A stretch of 64,000 bases of DNA from Tolypocladium sp. Sup5 PDA-1. Taxonomy: Eukaryota > Ascomycota > Sordariomycetes > Hypocreales > Ophiocordycipitaceae. Positions 54,027 to 64,000 of this stretch are shown in pieces. The position numbers and the translations under genes are program-made. The stretch spans positions 186,001-250,000 of the forward strand of contig JPHH03000006.1 of the NCBI GenBank assembly GCA_000750105.3. Direction: 5' to 3'. The notes beneath the pieces are model-generated. The model made no database searches. It was not told where the DNA came from and was given only the letters and a program-made list of their open reading frames with translations. Numbering within the stretch: position 1 is the first letter of the stretch; every line of letters begins with the position of its first letter.

Positions 54027-55274
54027 ATGGCGGCGTACGTACTCGACGACTACTACCTAGCCATTACGGCCATTGTCACCGTCGCGTACCAGCTCTTTTT
54101 CTTTTCCGTTGCCTATACGTTCAAGTTTGACAAGCTGACCGGTGCGTCAACCTCTCTGGCTCTCGCGGGCCTCCGCTCAATACATCACCATCTCCATCAC
54201 CATCTCCATCACCATCTCCATCACCATCATCGCAAATCATACATGCTAACATCGTCTTCTCCATCACCATCTCCATCACCATCATCGCAAATCATACATG
54301 CTAACATCGTCTTCAGACCTCGCCGGCGGCTCCAACTTCGCCGTCCTCGCCATCCTCACCCTCGCCCTCTCCGCCCCCCAGCACCACGCCCGCCAGCTCG
54401 TCGCCTCCCTCTTCCTCATCGCCTGGGCCCTCCGCCTCTCCGGCTTCCTCTTCTTCCGCATCCTGCGCACCGGCTCCGACGACCGCTTCGACGACAAGCG
54501 CGGCCGCTTCCTCCCCTTCCTCGGTTTCTGGACCTTTCAGATGCTCTGGGTCTGGACCGTCTCCCTGCCCGTCACCGTCCTCAACTCGCCCGCCGTCACG
54601 CGCTACCCGCAGCACGACTTTGGCACCGCCCGCGACATTGCCGGCGTGGTGCTCTTTGCGCTGGGATTCGTCATGGAGAGCGTGAGCGACGTGCAGAAAT
54701 ACAACTTTCGCCGGACGCACGATGGGCGGGCCGTGTGTGACAAGGGCTTCTTCGCGGTCTCGCGGCACCCCAACTACTTTGGCGAAATCATCATCCAGTT
54801 CGGTGAGCTCCCTGTCGCCATATCCAAGCACACTCCGCTCCAGCTAACAAGTCAGCCATCTACATGATCGCCGTCTCCGCCGCCGCAGACGGCTACGTCG
54901 GCGGCCAGGCCTACAAGGCCCTCTACGCCACCATCCTCGGCCCCGTCTTCCTCACCGTCCTCCTCATGTTCGTCTCCGGCCTGCCCCTCTCGGAGCGGCC
55001 CAAGGCCAAGTCGCGTTACGAAAAGGGTAACAACTGGGAGGGCTACGGCCGCTGGCTCCACCGCACCAGCATCCTCGTCCCCTTCCCGCCGCAGCTGTAC
55101 GAGAAGGTGCCCGTCTTCCTCAAGCGAACCCTCTTCCTCGAGTTCCCCATGTACGTGTTTGACCCGGCCAAGCACTCCGACGTCAAGCATCCGGGTGGCG
55201 GCGCCGAGGACCAAGGGACGCGGGAGCAGGCGAATGGACATGATAGAGGGAGCGCTGAGGAGAGACTTGTTTAA
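54027..55274 (+). CDS. DUF1295 / steroid 5-alpha-reductase-like membrane enzyme
   Basis: Exons 54027-54141, 54317-54802 and 54856-55274 give 339 aa with about seven hydrophobic segments. The C-terminal DUF1295 core shows FWTFQMLWVWTVSLPV, GVVLFALGFVMESVSDVQKY, CDKGFFAVSRHPNYFGEII (the RHPNYFGE motif that binds NADPH in related reductases and methyltransferases) and SRYEKGNNWEGYGRWLHRTS. Likely an ER enzyme reducing a double bond in a lipid or sterol-like substrate; the exact reaction is unknown. The start MAAYVLDDYYLAI was chosen because it opens the first membrane helix; an in-frame ATG at 53970 exists. Intron 1 carries a tandem duplication. Confidence 0.85.
54194..54316 (+). repeat. Tandem duplication (period 55) inside intron 1
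   Basis: The stretch acatgctaacatcgtcttc occurs at 54241 and again at 54296, embedded in ATCACC/ATCTCC triplet repeats. Each copy carries a GCTAAC branch-site sequence; only the second is followed by CAG and serves as the acceptor. Confidence 0.85.
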
Positions 55275-55636
55275 TGTTTAATACATGCTACCACCATGGC
55301 AATAAGACTATCCGATATCCCCCGTATACATGCATGAATATATACTTCGTACGTATGTATAAGTTGATTGATTGCGCCGCCCCATTGTCCCAAGTTGATT
55401 CATACCTTGCCTTTCATTTCATGACCATGCGATTTTCTGCTGCTCCCGTGTTGAAACGACACTCGAAATCAGTACCAACAAACACACGAGCAAGACCCAC
55501 AGGACTCGAGTACTCCAGATCATGTAAGGCACTTCACCCACACCAACACCGCCATCGTCGAATTCGCCATTTTCATCGTCATTATCATTCACCCACTCAC
55601 CTGCGCCAAACCCACAATCAGGGCCCGAGACGTTGT
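55275..55636. other. Convergent 3' flanks
   Basis: About 360 bases between the DUF1295 gene and the GFA-family gene, tail to tail. No gene. Confidence 0.5.
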
Positions 55637-56349
55637 CTAACAGCCCCCGCTGCCCATCAGCTCGCCGGGCGAGTCCGCCGGCTGATCAAGCAGCTCCTGA
55701 GAGACGCCGTAGTCGGTGCTCCCGGACGTCTCCGAGTGCGTCTCGGAGCCCTCGGGGATGGGCACCATGGCGCTCTTGGTCCACAGGTGAATGGCCTTCT
55801 TCCAGTCGAGGCCCTCGATGCAGCCGCCCTTGATGGACACGACGTTCTTGGACTGTGCGCAGACGAGCGGCGACGTCAGCCAGGTCACCGGGGAGGGAGT
55901 GGGCTTCGGGGGGGCGTACCGGCGTCGTGTGGAAGAGGCGCGTTCCGCAGTTGCGGCAAAAATAGCTGCGTCGCCGGTCAGTTGCGGATGGGCTTGTCCA
56001 GAGTCGAGGGTGTTCATACCAATACAGCGTTTGCCCCGACGGCGTCGGTCGACTTATACGCACAAGCCATGTTAGCGGACCGCGGCCCCAACCAGTCAAT
56101 CATTCGGCTCAGCAACCCGTCCCAGCGCAGACCACGGCGCCAGACAGATCCCAAGCCCATGGCGAGGACTCACGCGTAGCAGCTCAGCAGCTCCGTGTCC
56201 GGGAGCTTGAAGCGCGGGAAGATGGCCGAGGCGCCAAAGGCCGAGCTCGTCTGGCGCCGACACTCGGCGCAGTGGCAGATGTACAGCGCCAGCGGCTCGG
56301 GAAGGGGCGTCTTGAACGCGACGGAGCCGCACTGGCAGCGCGCTTCCAT
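55637..56349 (-). CDS. GFA / CENP-V family zinc protein
   Basis: Exons 56174-56349, 56020-56052, 55920-55965 and 55637-55852 give 156 aa. The glutathione-dependent formaldehyde-activating fold binds zinc through conserved Cys. Seen are C5 and C7 (CQCGS), C25, C27 and C30 (CHCAEC), and C70, C73 and C76 (CYFCRNCG), the last set restored only when the small introns are removed. FGASAIFPRF is typical of the family. After RLFHTTP come SKNVVSIKGGCIEGLDWKKA and IHLWTKSAMVPIPEGSE. Many fungi have numerous copies with unknown substrates; formaldehyde activation is not proven for them. The exon structure is dense but every phase fits. Confidence 0.85.
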
Positions 56350-57649
56350 TGCGACGGTCGGTGGTGGCGTAGGTGTAGGTGTAGGTGTTGTGAAGGTGTT
56401 CTTGCGGCGTATGGGCTGAGGTCGGCGATGGCGGATCCGACGACGGCGCGGATGACAGCGCGGGGTCTGTCTGCTCTGGTCGGATGAGATGCAACTCACA
56501 GCGAAGAGTGAGAGATCAAGGTAAATGCAATTGACGGGTCGCAAGCGTCAATTGGGCTGTCGCAATCACGGCATGTAGCGCAAAGAGGTAGAGAAGGAAA
56601 AAAGAATACAGGTCCAAGATCCGCAGACGCCGCATCGGTAAATCGGTGAAATATTACCATGGAGGCCCAGTCACGCATTCACGCAAGCAAAAGGAGAGCC
56701 ACACCCACCACACACGCCTCCTTCCCTAGCACAGATAGCACAGTTGCTCCAGATGCCAAGCGCCGGTTATCGCAAATCTACGGAGCACCTGCTGCTGGGC
56801 TGCGACTGTGATGAAGTGGCTGTTGTCCGTCCGTCCCAACTCAGCCGCAGCGCCCGCAGCAGGCCTGCCAATTTTCCTCCGTTGCTGACTGCCAGCTATC
56901 GTCGTGTCCGCCGCATCAGATTCAGAAGCCCAAGCCCCCAGAGAACAGCACAACGAAGCCTCGGCTGCCTGCGTGCCCCGGTTCACGGGCCGTTGTTCGG
57001 TGCACGGCGTTTACGTGTCGCATGAGTTTTGTCTCCTTCTCTCGGCCGACGGGCACATGCGGGCACGGTCGGGTCACCAGAAGAACTTTCAGATACGAGT
57101 ACGAGGAAGGCAAGGGAGAGAGGCCAAGATGCGAAGCGACAGAGCGTGACGTGACTCATCTGGGCGAACATCGCGCGTAGTCACATGAGCCCCGTGTCCG
57201 TCTCCCCACTCCCCGACCCCCAACCGTGCATGCATCGATGCAGCCGCAGCACCACCGCCGTAGCGACGGGTACCAACTCCGAGCGAGTGGGCTCCTCCAG
57301 CTCCGTTCTGCAGCTCCGCACGTGGCGTCTGTCATTCGGTGTGTCAGTGTCGGAGTGTCCGCATCTGCTCTTGGCCTATCTCTCTTACGTTGCATCGGCA
57401 TGGCACCCAACCCTGCTCCGGTAATGCATCTACGCTAAGAGTCCATCTACGGACTATGTAGAGACAAACTCCCAGCAGACATCGTCTCCGGTGGCGGACA
57501 AGAAACGGTGTAGCGCTGACTGATAGTCCATTATCCATGCGTACAGGTAATGGATTGCCCTTGCTGAACCGTCCCGAAACTCCGTACACCTCGGCCAAGG
57601 ACAAAAGTTCCTACGAGTAGGCCTGTGGCCTCGTGAACATGCGCATATT
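56350..57649. other. Intergenic region upstream of the GFA gene
   Basis: About 1.3 kb. It contains the GFA gene promoter and the 3' flank of the F-box-like gene. Only short ORFs without domains. Confidence 0.5.
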
Positions 57650-58717
57650 TCAGGTCCCTCTCCCGAGCCTCCCCTGCTGGTGCCCGACTCTCCCTATCCA
57701 GCCACTTGTCCTTTTGCTTCCTCCTCCTCCGCCGCCCTCTCCGTGCAGACAACCCGCGATCTCGACCCCCTCTCCCGCAGACACCTCCCCAGCGCGACGC
57801 ACCAGGCCAGCTTCCTGCCATTGTCCCACGTCGGCACGTCCAGCTCGACCTCGAGCCGCTCCAGAGCCTCCAGCTCCGCTAGCCCTCCCCTCAATACCCA
57901 TGCCTCCGCTTGCATCGCCAAGTCCGCCCTCGGGCCCCACATCGGACCCGGCTCCAAGCATCGCGATCTTGACCCGCAGACCCCGTAGTCCGGTCCACGT
58001 CGAGCTCAATGCCTTCCACGCCCGCAGCGATGCCTCTTCTTGCAAGTCCCGTTCCATGACCTCGATCCGTACATATCGCATGGCTTCCCGCTGCCACGGC
58101 ACAAGGACCCCGGCGACTGCAGCGCTGGCGGCCCACAAGCCTGATGTGAACCAGGTCACAAACACAAATTCGTTGGACTCAAAGGGTATCAACCGTGATT
58201 CGCGCCATATTTGCCTGCTGGTCCGCAGCAGGCTGGACGGGAGACCGCAGAGCGGCCGGTTAGGACAGAGCAGCATCGGGCTCTCCGTCCTACATGCATC
58301 GGTCCGGGCATCATAGTCGTGACCACAGATCCAATCGCAGACTCCGTCCCATGGGTCGTCGGCATCGGGAACAGGTCGTTGCACACACCGCCTAATCTCT
58401 GGCGTTGGGTATCCAGGCGACGGTGCCTTTTGTCGAATGGGATTCATGAGGTGAACCCAGTGGTAGATCTGGAGCCGAATTTCTAGCGGCAGCGACATGA
58501 GGCGCGACTTTTCCGCATTCCCGGTATCGGCTGACGCTTCCGTCGTGTCGCAGGCCGTGGCTGGCACGTTGGACTTCCCCTTGACATCGGGCTCGGGCCT
58601 TGGTCTGTCGCAAAGCGATACGCCTGGCGGGCACCAGGGACCGACGTTTCCTCCCAACCAGTAGTCATACATTATGATGTCGCGTTCTGTTAACGGTGAT
58701 CCCGCAAGAGGAGTCAC
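57650..58717 (-). CDS. F-box-like (DUF7730-type) protein, probable frameshift
   Basis: An uninterrupted minus-strand frame of 355 codons. From about residue 74 it has MSLPLEIRLQIYHWVHLMNP, and further on SSLLRTSRQIWRESRLIPFE with NEFVFVTWFT, the layout of a fungal F-box-like domain followed by the TCRQI-type helix. The domain pattern runs to LRGLRVKIAM (about 57960). After that this frame turns into a Gly-rich run, while the next frame reads on sensibly (EPGPMWGPRADLAMQAEAWV, then LERLEVELDVPTWDNG) to a stop at 57694. A single-base indel is the likely reason. The true protein may therefore end at 57694, or the gene may be defective. Confidence 0.55.
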   Translation of the reverse strand: MTPLAGSPLTERDIIMYDYWLGGNVGPWCPPGVSLCDRPRPEPDVKGKSNVPATACDTTEASADTGNAEKSRLMSLPLEIRLQIYHWVHLMNPIRQKAPSPGYPTPEIRRCVQRPVPDADDPWDGVCDWICGHDYDARTDACRTESPMLLCPNRPLCGLPSSLLRTSRQIWRESRLIPFESNEFVFVTWFTSGLWAASAAVAGVLVPWQREAMRYVRIEVMERDLQEEASLRAWKALSSTWTGLRGLRVKIAMLGAGSDVGPEGGLGDASGGMGIEGRASGAGGSGAARGRAGRADVGQWQEAGLVRRAGEVSAGEGVEIAGCLHGEGGGGGGSKRTSGWIGRVGHQQGRLGRGT

Positions 58718-59564
58718 GTCAAGTGTTGAAAAGGCCTTGTTCAGAGCGGCGAGTCGAGACGCAATGCCTCATCTTGTACGACTCTTACGCGGGCCCGAGC
58801 TCTGCTGCCAGCCCATGCGCTACCAAAAGACAGCCAAGTTGCGTGCTGCTATTGGACGCGCCACTTCCCCAGAGTCGTAAGCGCTAGATATAACCCCTTT
58901 AATTGAGCGGTCGTTGCAAACGTCGTCGCGACAGCGAATAAGTGTAGGGCTGAGGTGAAGCTGAGTTGGTGCCCGAGCCGTCAGCTGACGTGACATCACA
59001 GCCGTTTTGGAGTCCCCCCCCCCCCTCCCACGAATATCTCCAAAGTGGCTTCCAAGCGCAATGGGGAAGCACGTGGACGGCATCCGAGTATCGGAGCCGT
59101 CCAGCCCGTTTGCTCCGCGAGACCCGAGGCCCCAAACCGTCACCAGATCAATAAATTCGGTTAATATTGTTGACAGCTTCGGCAACCCAGCATCAACCAG
59201 TGTGGCGCTTGCATCTGTTGACATCGGCGCTAGGATAGGGCGCGGACAGCGGGCGTGCAGGTATTGAAATGACTTCGAATCCAGACCTTTTCCCAGCATA
59301 CTCGGTCAACTGTGGGGTGCTCGGATGATAGGTTCCGTCGGTTCGTCATTCGCTTGCGTACATTGATGCAAGGAGTCGATCGCCGCGGCACATCTCGTGA
59401 CAGTGTCTCGAGCCTCTGAAGTTGTGATTACCGTCGTGCCATTCTTCGTCTGCCGTATATATCCGCTCGTTGGGCATCCCCGCAGATCGGCCTTTGTGCA
59501 TGTCCCATATCGATGATGTCGAGGTCGGCCGTATCCTGTTCGAGGCAGAAAGCGTTCCATGAAC
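58718..59564. other. Intergenic region between F-box-like gene and med8
   Basis: About 850 bases, with an 11-base C run at 59015-59025. No supported gene. Confidence 0.5.
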
Positions 59565-60399
59565 CTATGCCGACCCAACCCCCTCCATCCTCTCAGGTGG
59601 GATATTCACCCCTTCAAGCCCCTTCCTCACACCCCCCTTCCGCTCATACTCCACGTTCCGGGGAACCTCGAAGTCGCCTCGCGCCGCAAACCACAGCAGC
59701 GTCTCCGGCTCCGGGCCCCTAGGCGGCTGCGCCCTGCCCTTCTCCCCATCCTCATAATCACCCTCATCGTCCCCATCGTCGTCGTCCCCATCCTCTGTCT
59801 CCTCCTCCTCGTCGCTCTCCTCGTCCAGCCCGCGCCGCAGCCCCGTGCGGACCGTGTCGGCGCCCATCGCCCGCTCCTCCTTGGTGTACACGTCGCCCGC
59901 CTCGTCGCGCACGTACGCCGCGATGCGCCCGTGCGTCCACTCGCGCAGCTCGTCCCATATGCCCTGCAGCTCCGCCACGCCCTCGGGCGTCGCCAGCCGC
60001 GCCGTCTCGCGCCCCTCGGCCACCAGCTCCTCCACGTCGGGCTCCAGCTTCTTGCGCAGCAGCTGCGTCAGGATGTTCTCCTGCGCGCGGCCGGGGTAGT
60101 TGGTCGACGGATGGATCGCGATGCGGGAAAACAGCTCTGCATTCTCGCTGAGGTTGTCGAGGACCGTTTGTAGGTTTCGCTGAAGGATCTGCGCCGAGGC
60201 CTGGAGGGAGGAGCTGCGCTTCCAATTAGCTGCTGCAGGGACAGACTTGGTCACTTCTGGGCACTCACGGGTGAGGTAGCGGGTTACTCTTCAGGATGTC
60301 CATCTTTAAGCTCTGGATGCTGCTCGACAGCTGCGCCAGCCTGGAGAGCGTCTGCTCAACCGACTTGAGCTCGTCGTCGTCGAGCCCCAGCGTCGCCAT
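59565..60399 (-). CDS. med8: Mediator subunit 8 (Med8)
   Basis: Head-module subunit of Mediator, linking activators to RNA polymerase II. Exons 60269-60399 and 59565-60213 (55-bp intron) give 259 aa. The start MATLGLDDDELKSVEQTLSR leads into SIQSLKMDILKSNPLPHPSSLQ, restored across the intron, then LQRNLQTVLDNLSENAELF, the helical core. NYPGRAQENILTQLLRKKLEP is the most conserved Med8 block. The second half contains GIWDELREWTHGRIAAYV, an Asp/Glu-rich loop (EESDEEEETEDGDDDDGDD) and a closing FEVPRNVEYERKGGVRKGLE. Family assignment is strong. Confidence 0.92.
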
Positions 60400-60964
60400 T
60401 CTGTCTTGCTTCACCTTCCCTGGTTGGTCTTCTCCTTGTGCAAGGTGAGTCTCAGTAGATGAGCGTCGTGGATGTGAGCAATGGCAGACTCGGGAACGGT
60501 AGAAGAAAGTTGACGATTATGCGGAGAAGTTGAGAAAGTTGGAGAACGCGACGCGGCGGGATGGAGGGGTGGCAAGTGGGAGCTTTAAACAGTGGAGGCA
60601 GGACCCACCCACCGTCCCTACGGATGCTATCACTACCAACGTCACGTTAAGAGCTCTCACATAATGGTACAAAGAATTAGGCTTGTAATACTAAAGTAAC
60701 ACTTACGTTCATTCCCTAAACATTCTATGCTATGCTTCTCTCCCAATGCCAGTGCCAGATGCCCTCGAAAGTCGTTCACAAACTCATCCAAGTAGTTCAG
60801 TCGCAGCATTGGGTATCACTGGCTCAACAGGCAAAACTCCCTCGGCATCCCGGCAAAATTTCAGTCTCAGTTTCAGATCGAAGCCCAAATTCATTCTCCT
60901 CGCTTCCCTTGCGAGGGGCCTCGTGGTAGTAGTCGTGCTACTTTGTTATTCCTCGCCCAACGGT
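60400..60964. other. Intergenic region between med8 and choline sulfatase
   Basis: About 560 bases. Holds the med8 promoter and the sulfatase 3' flank. No gene. Confidence 0.5.
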
Positions 60965-62839
60965 TTAGCCGCGAGTCAAGTTGACAGTCTTGGTCACCTC
61001 GTAGCCGTGCGTGTCCACGAACGGAAAACGGGCGCGGCGCTCCAGGTCGTCAAGTGGGATATTTGAGCGGATATACCTGCATCCCGAGTTAGCAGCCGTG
61101 GCTGGGACAAGTAATCACCGAGCTCACGTACTTCATGCGGCCATCGTCGACAGGGTCATGGTCCCAGCTGGTGAAAACGCCCTCCGTGAGCGCACCCCAC
61201 ACCAAGCGGCGGCTGCGCTGCGACTGGAGCACCTGCACCGTGATGGCGTCAAAGTCCCACTTGGCCTTGGCCTCGGCGTCGTACTTCTCAAACGCATTCT
61301 TGGCCTCCTCCTCCTCTGGCGTCTGCGGCGCAACCCGGATGAAGCGGGCCAGGTTGTCGAGCTCATCTGGGTCCCTCGCCAGGTTGTAGAACTGGGGCTC
61401 GTCGGCCGGGCATGTAACGTACTTCCAGGGACCGCGTCGGATCATCATCATCGGGCGGACAGTGCCCTCGCCCGTGTACTCGGCGAAGACGGTGTCGGGG
61501 CCTTCCTTGCCTAGCAGGTGAGGCATCATGCTGACGCCGTCCATGGGGAGGTATGGCGCGGGCTTGGTGCCGATCAGGTCGCAGATGGTGGGCAGGAGAT
61601 CGAGCGTCGAGACGTTCTTGGGAACGCGGTGCGGCTCGAACCACTTGGGGTAGTTGACCAGGAGCGGCACGCGAACAGACGACTCAAAGTAGCTCATCTT
61701 GTACCAGAGCCCCCGCTCGCCCAGCATGTCGCCGTGGTCGCCGCTGAAGATGACGATGGTGTTGTCCGCCAGACCAGCCTCCTCGAGCGTATCGAGGAGC
61801 CTGCCGATGCAGTCGTCGACGTAGCTGACCGATCCATAGTAAGCCCGCTTGGCCCTCTTGATCTGGTCGTCGGAGAGATCGTGGTCCCACAGGTCGCACA
61901 CGCGCAGCAGGCGCTGGCTATGGGTGTCGAGCTTCTCCTTGGGGATTCGGACCTTGGGCAAGGCAATGTCCACGTCCTCGTACAGGTTCCAGTACTTTTT
62001 GGTGATGGTGTACGGGTCATGGGGGTGGGTGAGGGAGACCTAGGACAAAGAGGCGCTGTCAGTCATGTTTGCAGGTTGAAAGTGAAACCAAATCTCTGCT
62101 CTTCGCAGACCCGCGTATTCGCTCGCTTGGACGGCAACCACTTCCGGGCTTGCTTCACTCCCAGTTAGGCGACGGGCTGTTTTCCGGTTCATCTCCCTCC
62201 TTCAGAACTTACCGTCAGAGCAAACGGTCGCTTAACGGGTCCCTCACGGACGTGGTCCCACAGGTACTGGGTGCTGCGGTACATGACCTCCTCGTCGTAG
62301 TCCAGCTGGTTGCTTCGGCCGCAGGGGCCAGCCTGCAGGATGGAGCTGGCATTGTGGTACCACTCCAGGCGGGTGTTGGGCTCGTCCCAGTTGACGGCCC
62401 AGCCAAAGTCGCCGGGATAGATGTCGCTGGTGAGGCGCTGCTCGTATCCATGGAGCTGGTCACCCACAAAGTGCATCTTACCTGCCAGGGCTGTGTGGTA
62501 GCCCCTGGAGCGGAGGTAGTGGGCATACGTGGGAATCTCCGAGTTGATCTGGGAGGCGTTGTCGTAGGCTCCGATCTTCATGGGCAGCAGGCCGGTAATC
62601 ATGCTCATCCGCGACGGCGCGCACAGGGGAGAGGGGCAGTAGGCAGAGTCGAACTGGACGGAGCCGGCAGCGAGGCGGTCGAGGTTGGGCGTCTTGATCT
62701 GGGACTCGGGGTTGTACATCTTGAGCTGAGGAGCGGCGAGCTGGTCGGCCATGATGTAGAGGATGTTAGGCTTGGATCCATCGGGGCCCTTGATGGCTGC
62801 GGCAGCCGAGGGCGGGAGGGTGTTGATGTCGGGAGCCAT
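60965..62839 (-). CDS. Choline sulfatase (sulfatase family)
   Basis: Hydrolyses choline-O-sulfate to choline and sulfate, allowing use of this sulfur store and osmolyte; cytosolic, no signal peptide. Exons 62213-62839, 61132-62039 and 60965-61076 give 548 aa. Metal-binding segment NILYIMADQ (Asp32) is followed by the sulfatase signature CAPSR at 73-77, where Cys73 would become formylglycine. Other blocks are GYHTALAGKMHFVG, SLTHPHDPY, IVIFSGDHGDMLGERGLWYK and RRGPWKYVTC. The C-terminal ARFPFVDTHGYEVTK matches the choline sulfatase end. YCPSPLCAPSRMSMITG is typical of choline sulfatases rather than arylsulfatases. Confidence 0.9.
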
Positions 62840-64000
62840 GCTGGATGGAGCGCGTGTAAGTAGAGCTGCGAAGGCTTGTTCGCCCGACGTCGTCGGTGAG
62901 GAGCGCGGTGCGTATAAGTGGGAGCTCAGTTAGTGGTTGTTGTAGCTGCCGTCCCTACTCCAACCTTCCTCGTGGCTCGCCACGGAAAGGCGCTGGGAGG
63001 ATTAGGCAGGTGAGGAGGGATGGGCGGTCGATGGTCGACAGCTAGATGGAATACAAGACGAGGCAGATTGCCACGGAAGACAAGAACGCGAGTGTCAGAT
63101 AAGGGTAAGTAGAGCTACTGCGTTCCTCCCGATCCGTCTTCCCCCAGGTAACAGACAGACAGACAGGATAGGCAGACAGGTGACCAGAAGCAGCAGTATG
63201 TAAAAGAGGTATGACGGCAGACGACCACTTTCCAAAAGCAGTGATAGTTACAAGACAAAAGCAGCCAAGCGTGGACGAGTCCGCCTTGTTTCAAGACTGG
63301 AGATGCGACCCGAGAGACCAGCAACTTTGTGGGACAGGCACGATGGCAAGAGGAGGCGTGAACGAGACCGGGCAGCGAGGTGAATTTATGGTTTTCGTTT
63401 GCAGCCACGCGGCTCGTAATACGTAGGGGTCCATGGGGGCCGGTCTAAGACACGAGGCCGGAAGCAGAGGGGGAGGGGCAGGGGGAGCAGACGTCGGTGC
63501 TGGGGACTGCAAGTGCTAACAAGGGGCGAGGACTTGCAATAAGTGCGGCGATGCTGCTTCCGGACTGCGAATATCCAGGATGGTGCATAAAATGTGGTGC
63601 GTGCTGTGGCTGCGTGCTGCGCTGTGTGTTGCTTGTTGCCCATGGCTGGCCTAGCAGTGCTCATCCGTGGCAGCGTGACTGGAATGTGGCCAAGTCCTCC
63701 CGGCACTCGCCGTGGCAAGGTCCAGCCAAGGTGCTGAGAAACGCCCATGGCCACGCGTACACATGTATCACCTTGGCGCGTTGATCTCTGCCCGGCAGTC
63801 CTACCGTGCTCGGTATGTTAGATCGCGGCTCGGTAGCGAAAAGAGCCCAACATGGCTGAACTCTGGCGAAAAGTGATCACATGCCCATCTTCCCGGCCTC
63901 GAAAATCAGCGGTGTGCAGAGGTCAGCGAACAGCCACCATTCATGTGGAACTGCTTCATTCGGCGTCTGGCGCGCTGTGGTTGGTCAATCCACCGCGGCG
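62840..64000. other. Right-end region without a supported gene
   Basis: About 1.16 kb. It contains the sulfatase promoter and otherwise only short ORFs lacking domains. A gene may start beyond the right edge. Confidence 0.5.

Noticed and set aside
54181..54300. Poly-His-like run (HHHLHHHLHHH) in a plus-strand ORF
   Set aside because: Falls inside the spliced intron of the DUF1295 gene; removing it restores the family frame.
54313..54831. 172-codon minus-strand ORF opposite the DUF1295 exon 2
   Set aside because: Glu/Gly/Val-rich mirror of membrane-helix codons; the sense strand has the RHPNYFGE motif.
59265..59290. Possible tRNA B-box (TTCGAATCC)
   Set aside because: No matching A-box, acceptor stem or anticodon arm could be formed around it.
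59559..60173. 204-codon plus-strand ORF opposite med8
   Set aside because: Arg/Leu-rich antisense translation of Med8; no domain.

Overview
This is a gene-dense piece of nuclear chromosome from a filamentous ascomycete, most likely a sordariomycete and probably Hypocreales. The evidence is short introns (about 45-75 bp) with GTRAGT donors and CTRAC branch sites, GC-rich coding sequence, and best family matches to fungal housekeeping proteins such as Rif1, Ric-8, Csn12, Sds22, Med8, Sbh1, an ABCD half-transporter and a sterol glucosyltransferase. The order-level call is inference from protein style. I see no rRNA, tRNA, transposase, integrase, CRISPR array or viral gene.

Layout. 0-3.2 kb: 5' end of a glucose-6-phosphate 1-epimerase gene and an MFS sugar transporter. 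3.2-6.8 kb: a gene-poor stretch. 6.8-15 kb: the large telomere/replication-timing factor Rif1, divergent from the G-alpha chaperone/GEF Ric-8. 15.8-18.6 kb: a chromodomain protein with a poly-Thr tract, a DUF1772 membrane protein and a GNAT acetyltransferase. 19.5-23 kb: ribosomal protein eL20, divergent from the PCI protein Csn12. 24-31 kb: a BTB protein, a BEM46-type hydrolase, the PP1 regulator Sds22 and an aldose/xylose reductase. 31.4-35.5 kb: a broken membrane/secreted-protein gene and a peroxisomal ABCD half-transporter with a heptad-repeat tail. 35.5-38.7 kb: a second gene-poor stretch. 38.7-42 kb: a Psr1/NIF-type phosphatase and Sec61 beta. 43.3-50.5 kb: a sterol glucosyltransferase fused to a VPS13-like segment and a ubiquitin-interacting-motif array, a zinc-ribbon protein and RNase P subunit Rpp1. 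50.7-56.3 kb: a low-complexity secreted protein, a DUF1295 membrane enzyme and a GFA-family zinc protein. 57.6-62.8 kb: an F-box-like protein with a probable frameshift, Mediator subunit Med8 and choline sulfatase. The last 1.1 kb has no gene I can support.

Most genes are unrelated housekeeping functions and not a cluster. Two PP1-linked proteins are present: Rif1, which carries candidate PP1 docking motifs, and Sds22. The most unusual features are the UIM-tailed sterol glucosyltransferase, the dispersed intergenic palindromes built on TACGGAGTA/AGTCCGTAC, the TVT-repeat secreted protein, two probable frameshifted genes, and genes whose first coding exon is only ATG or ATGG. Exon coordinates were worked out by hand from splice consensus and reading phase, so they are predictions.
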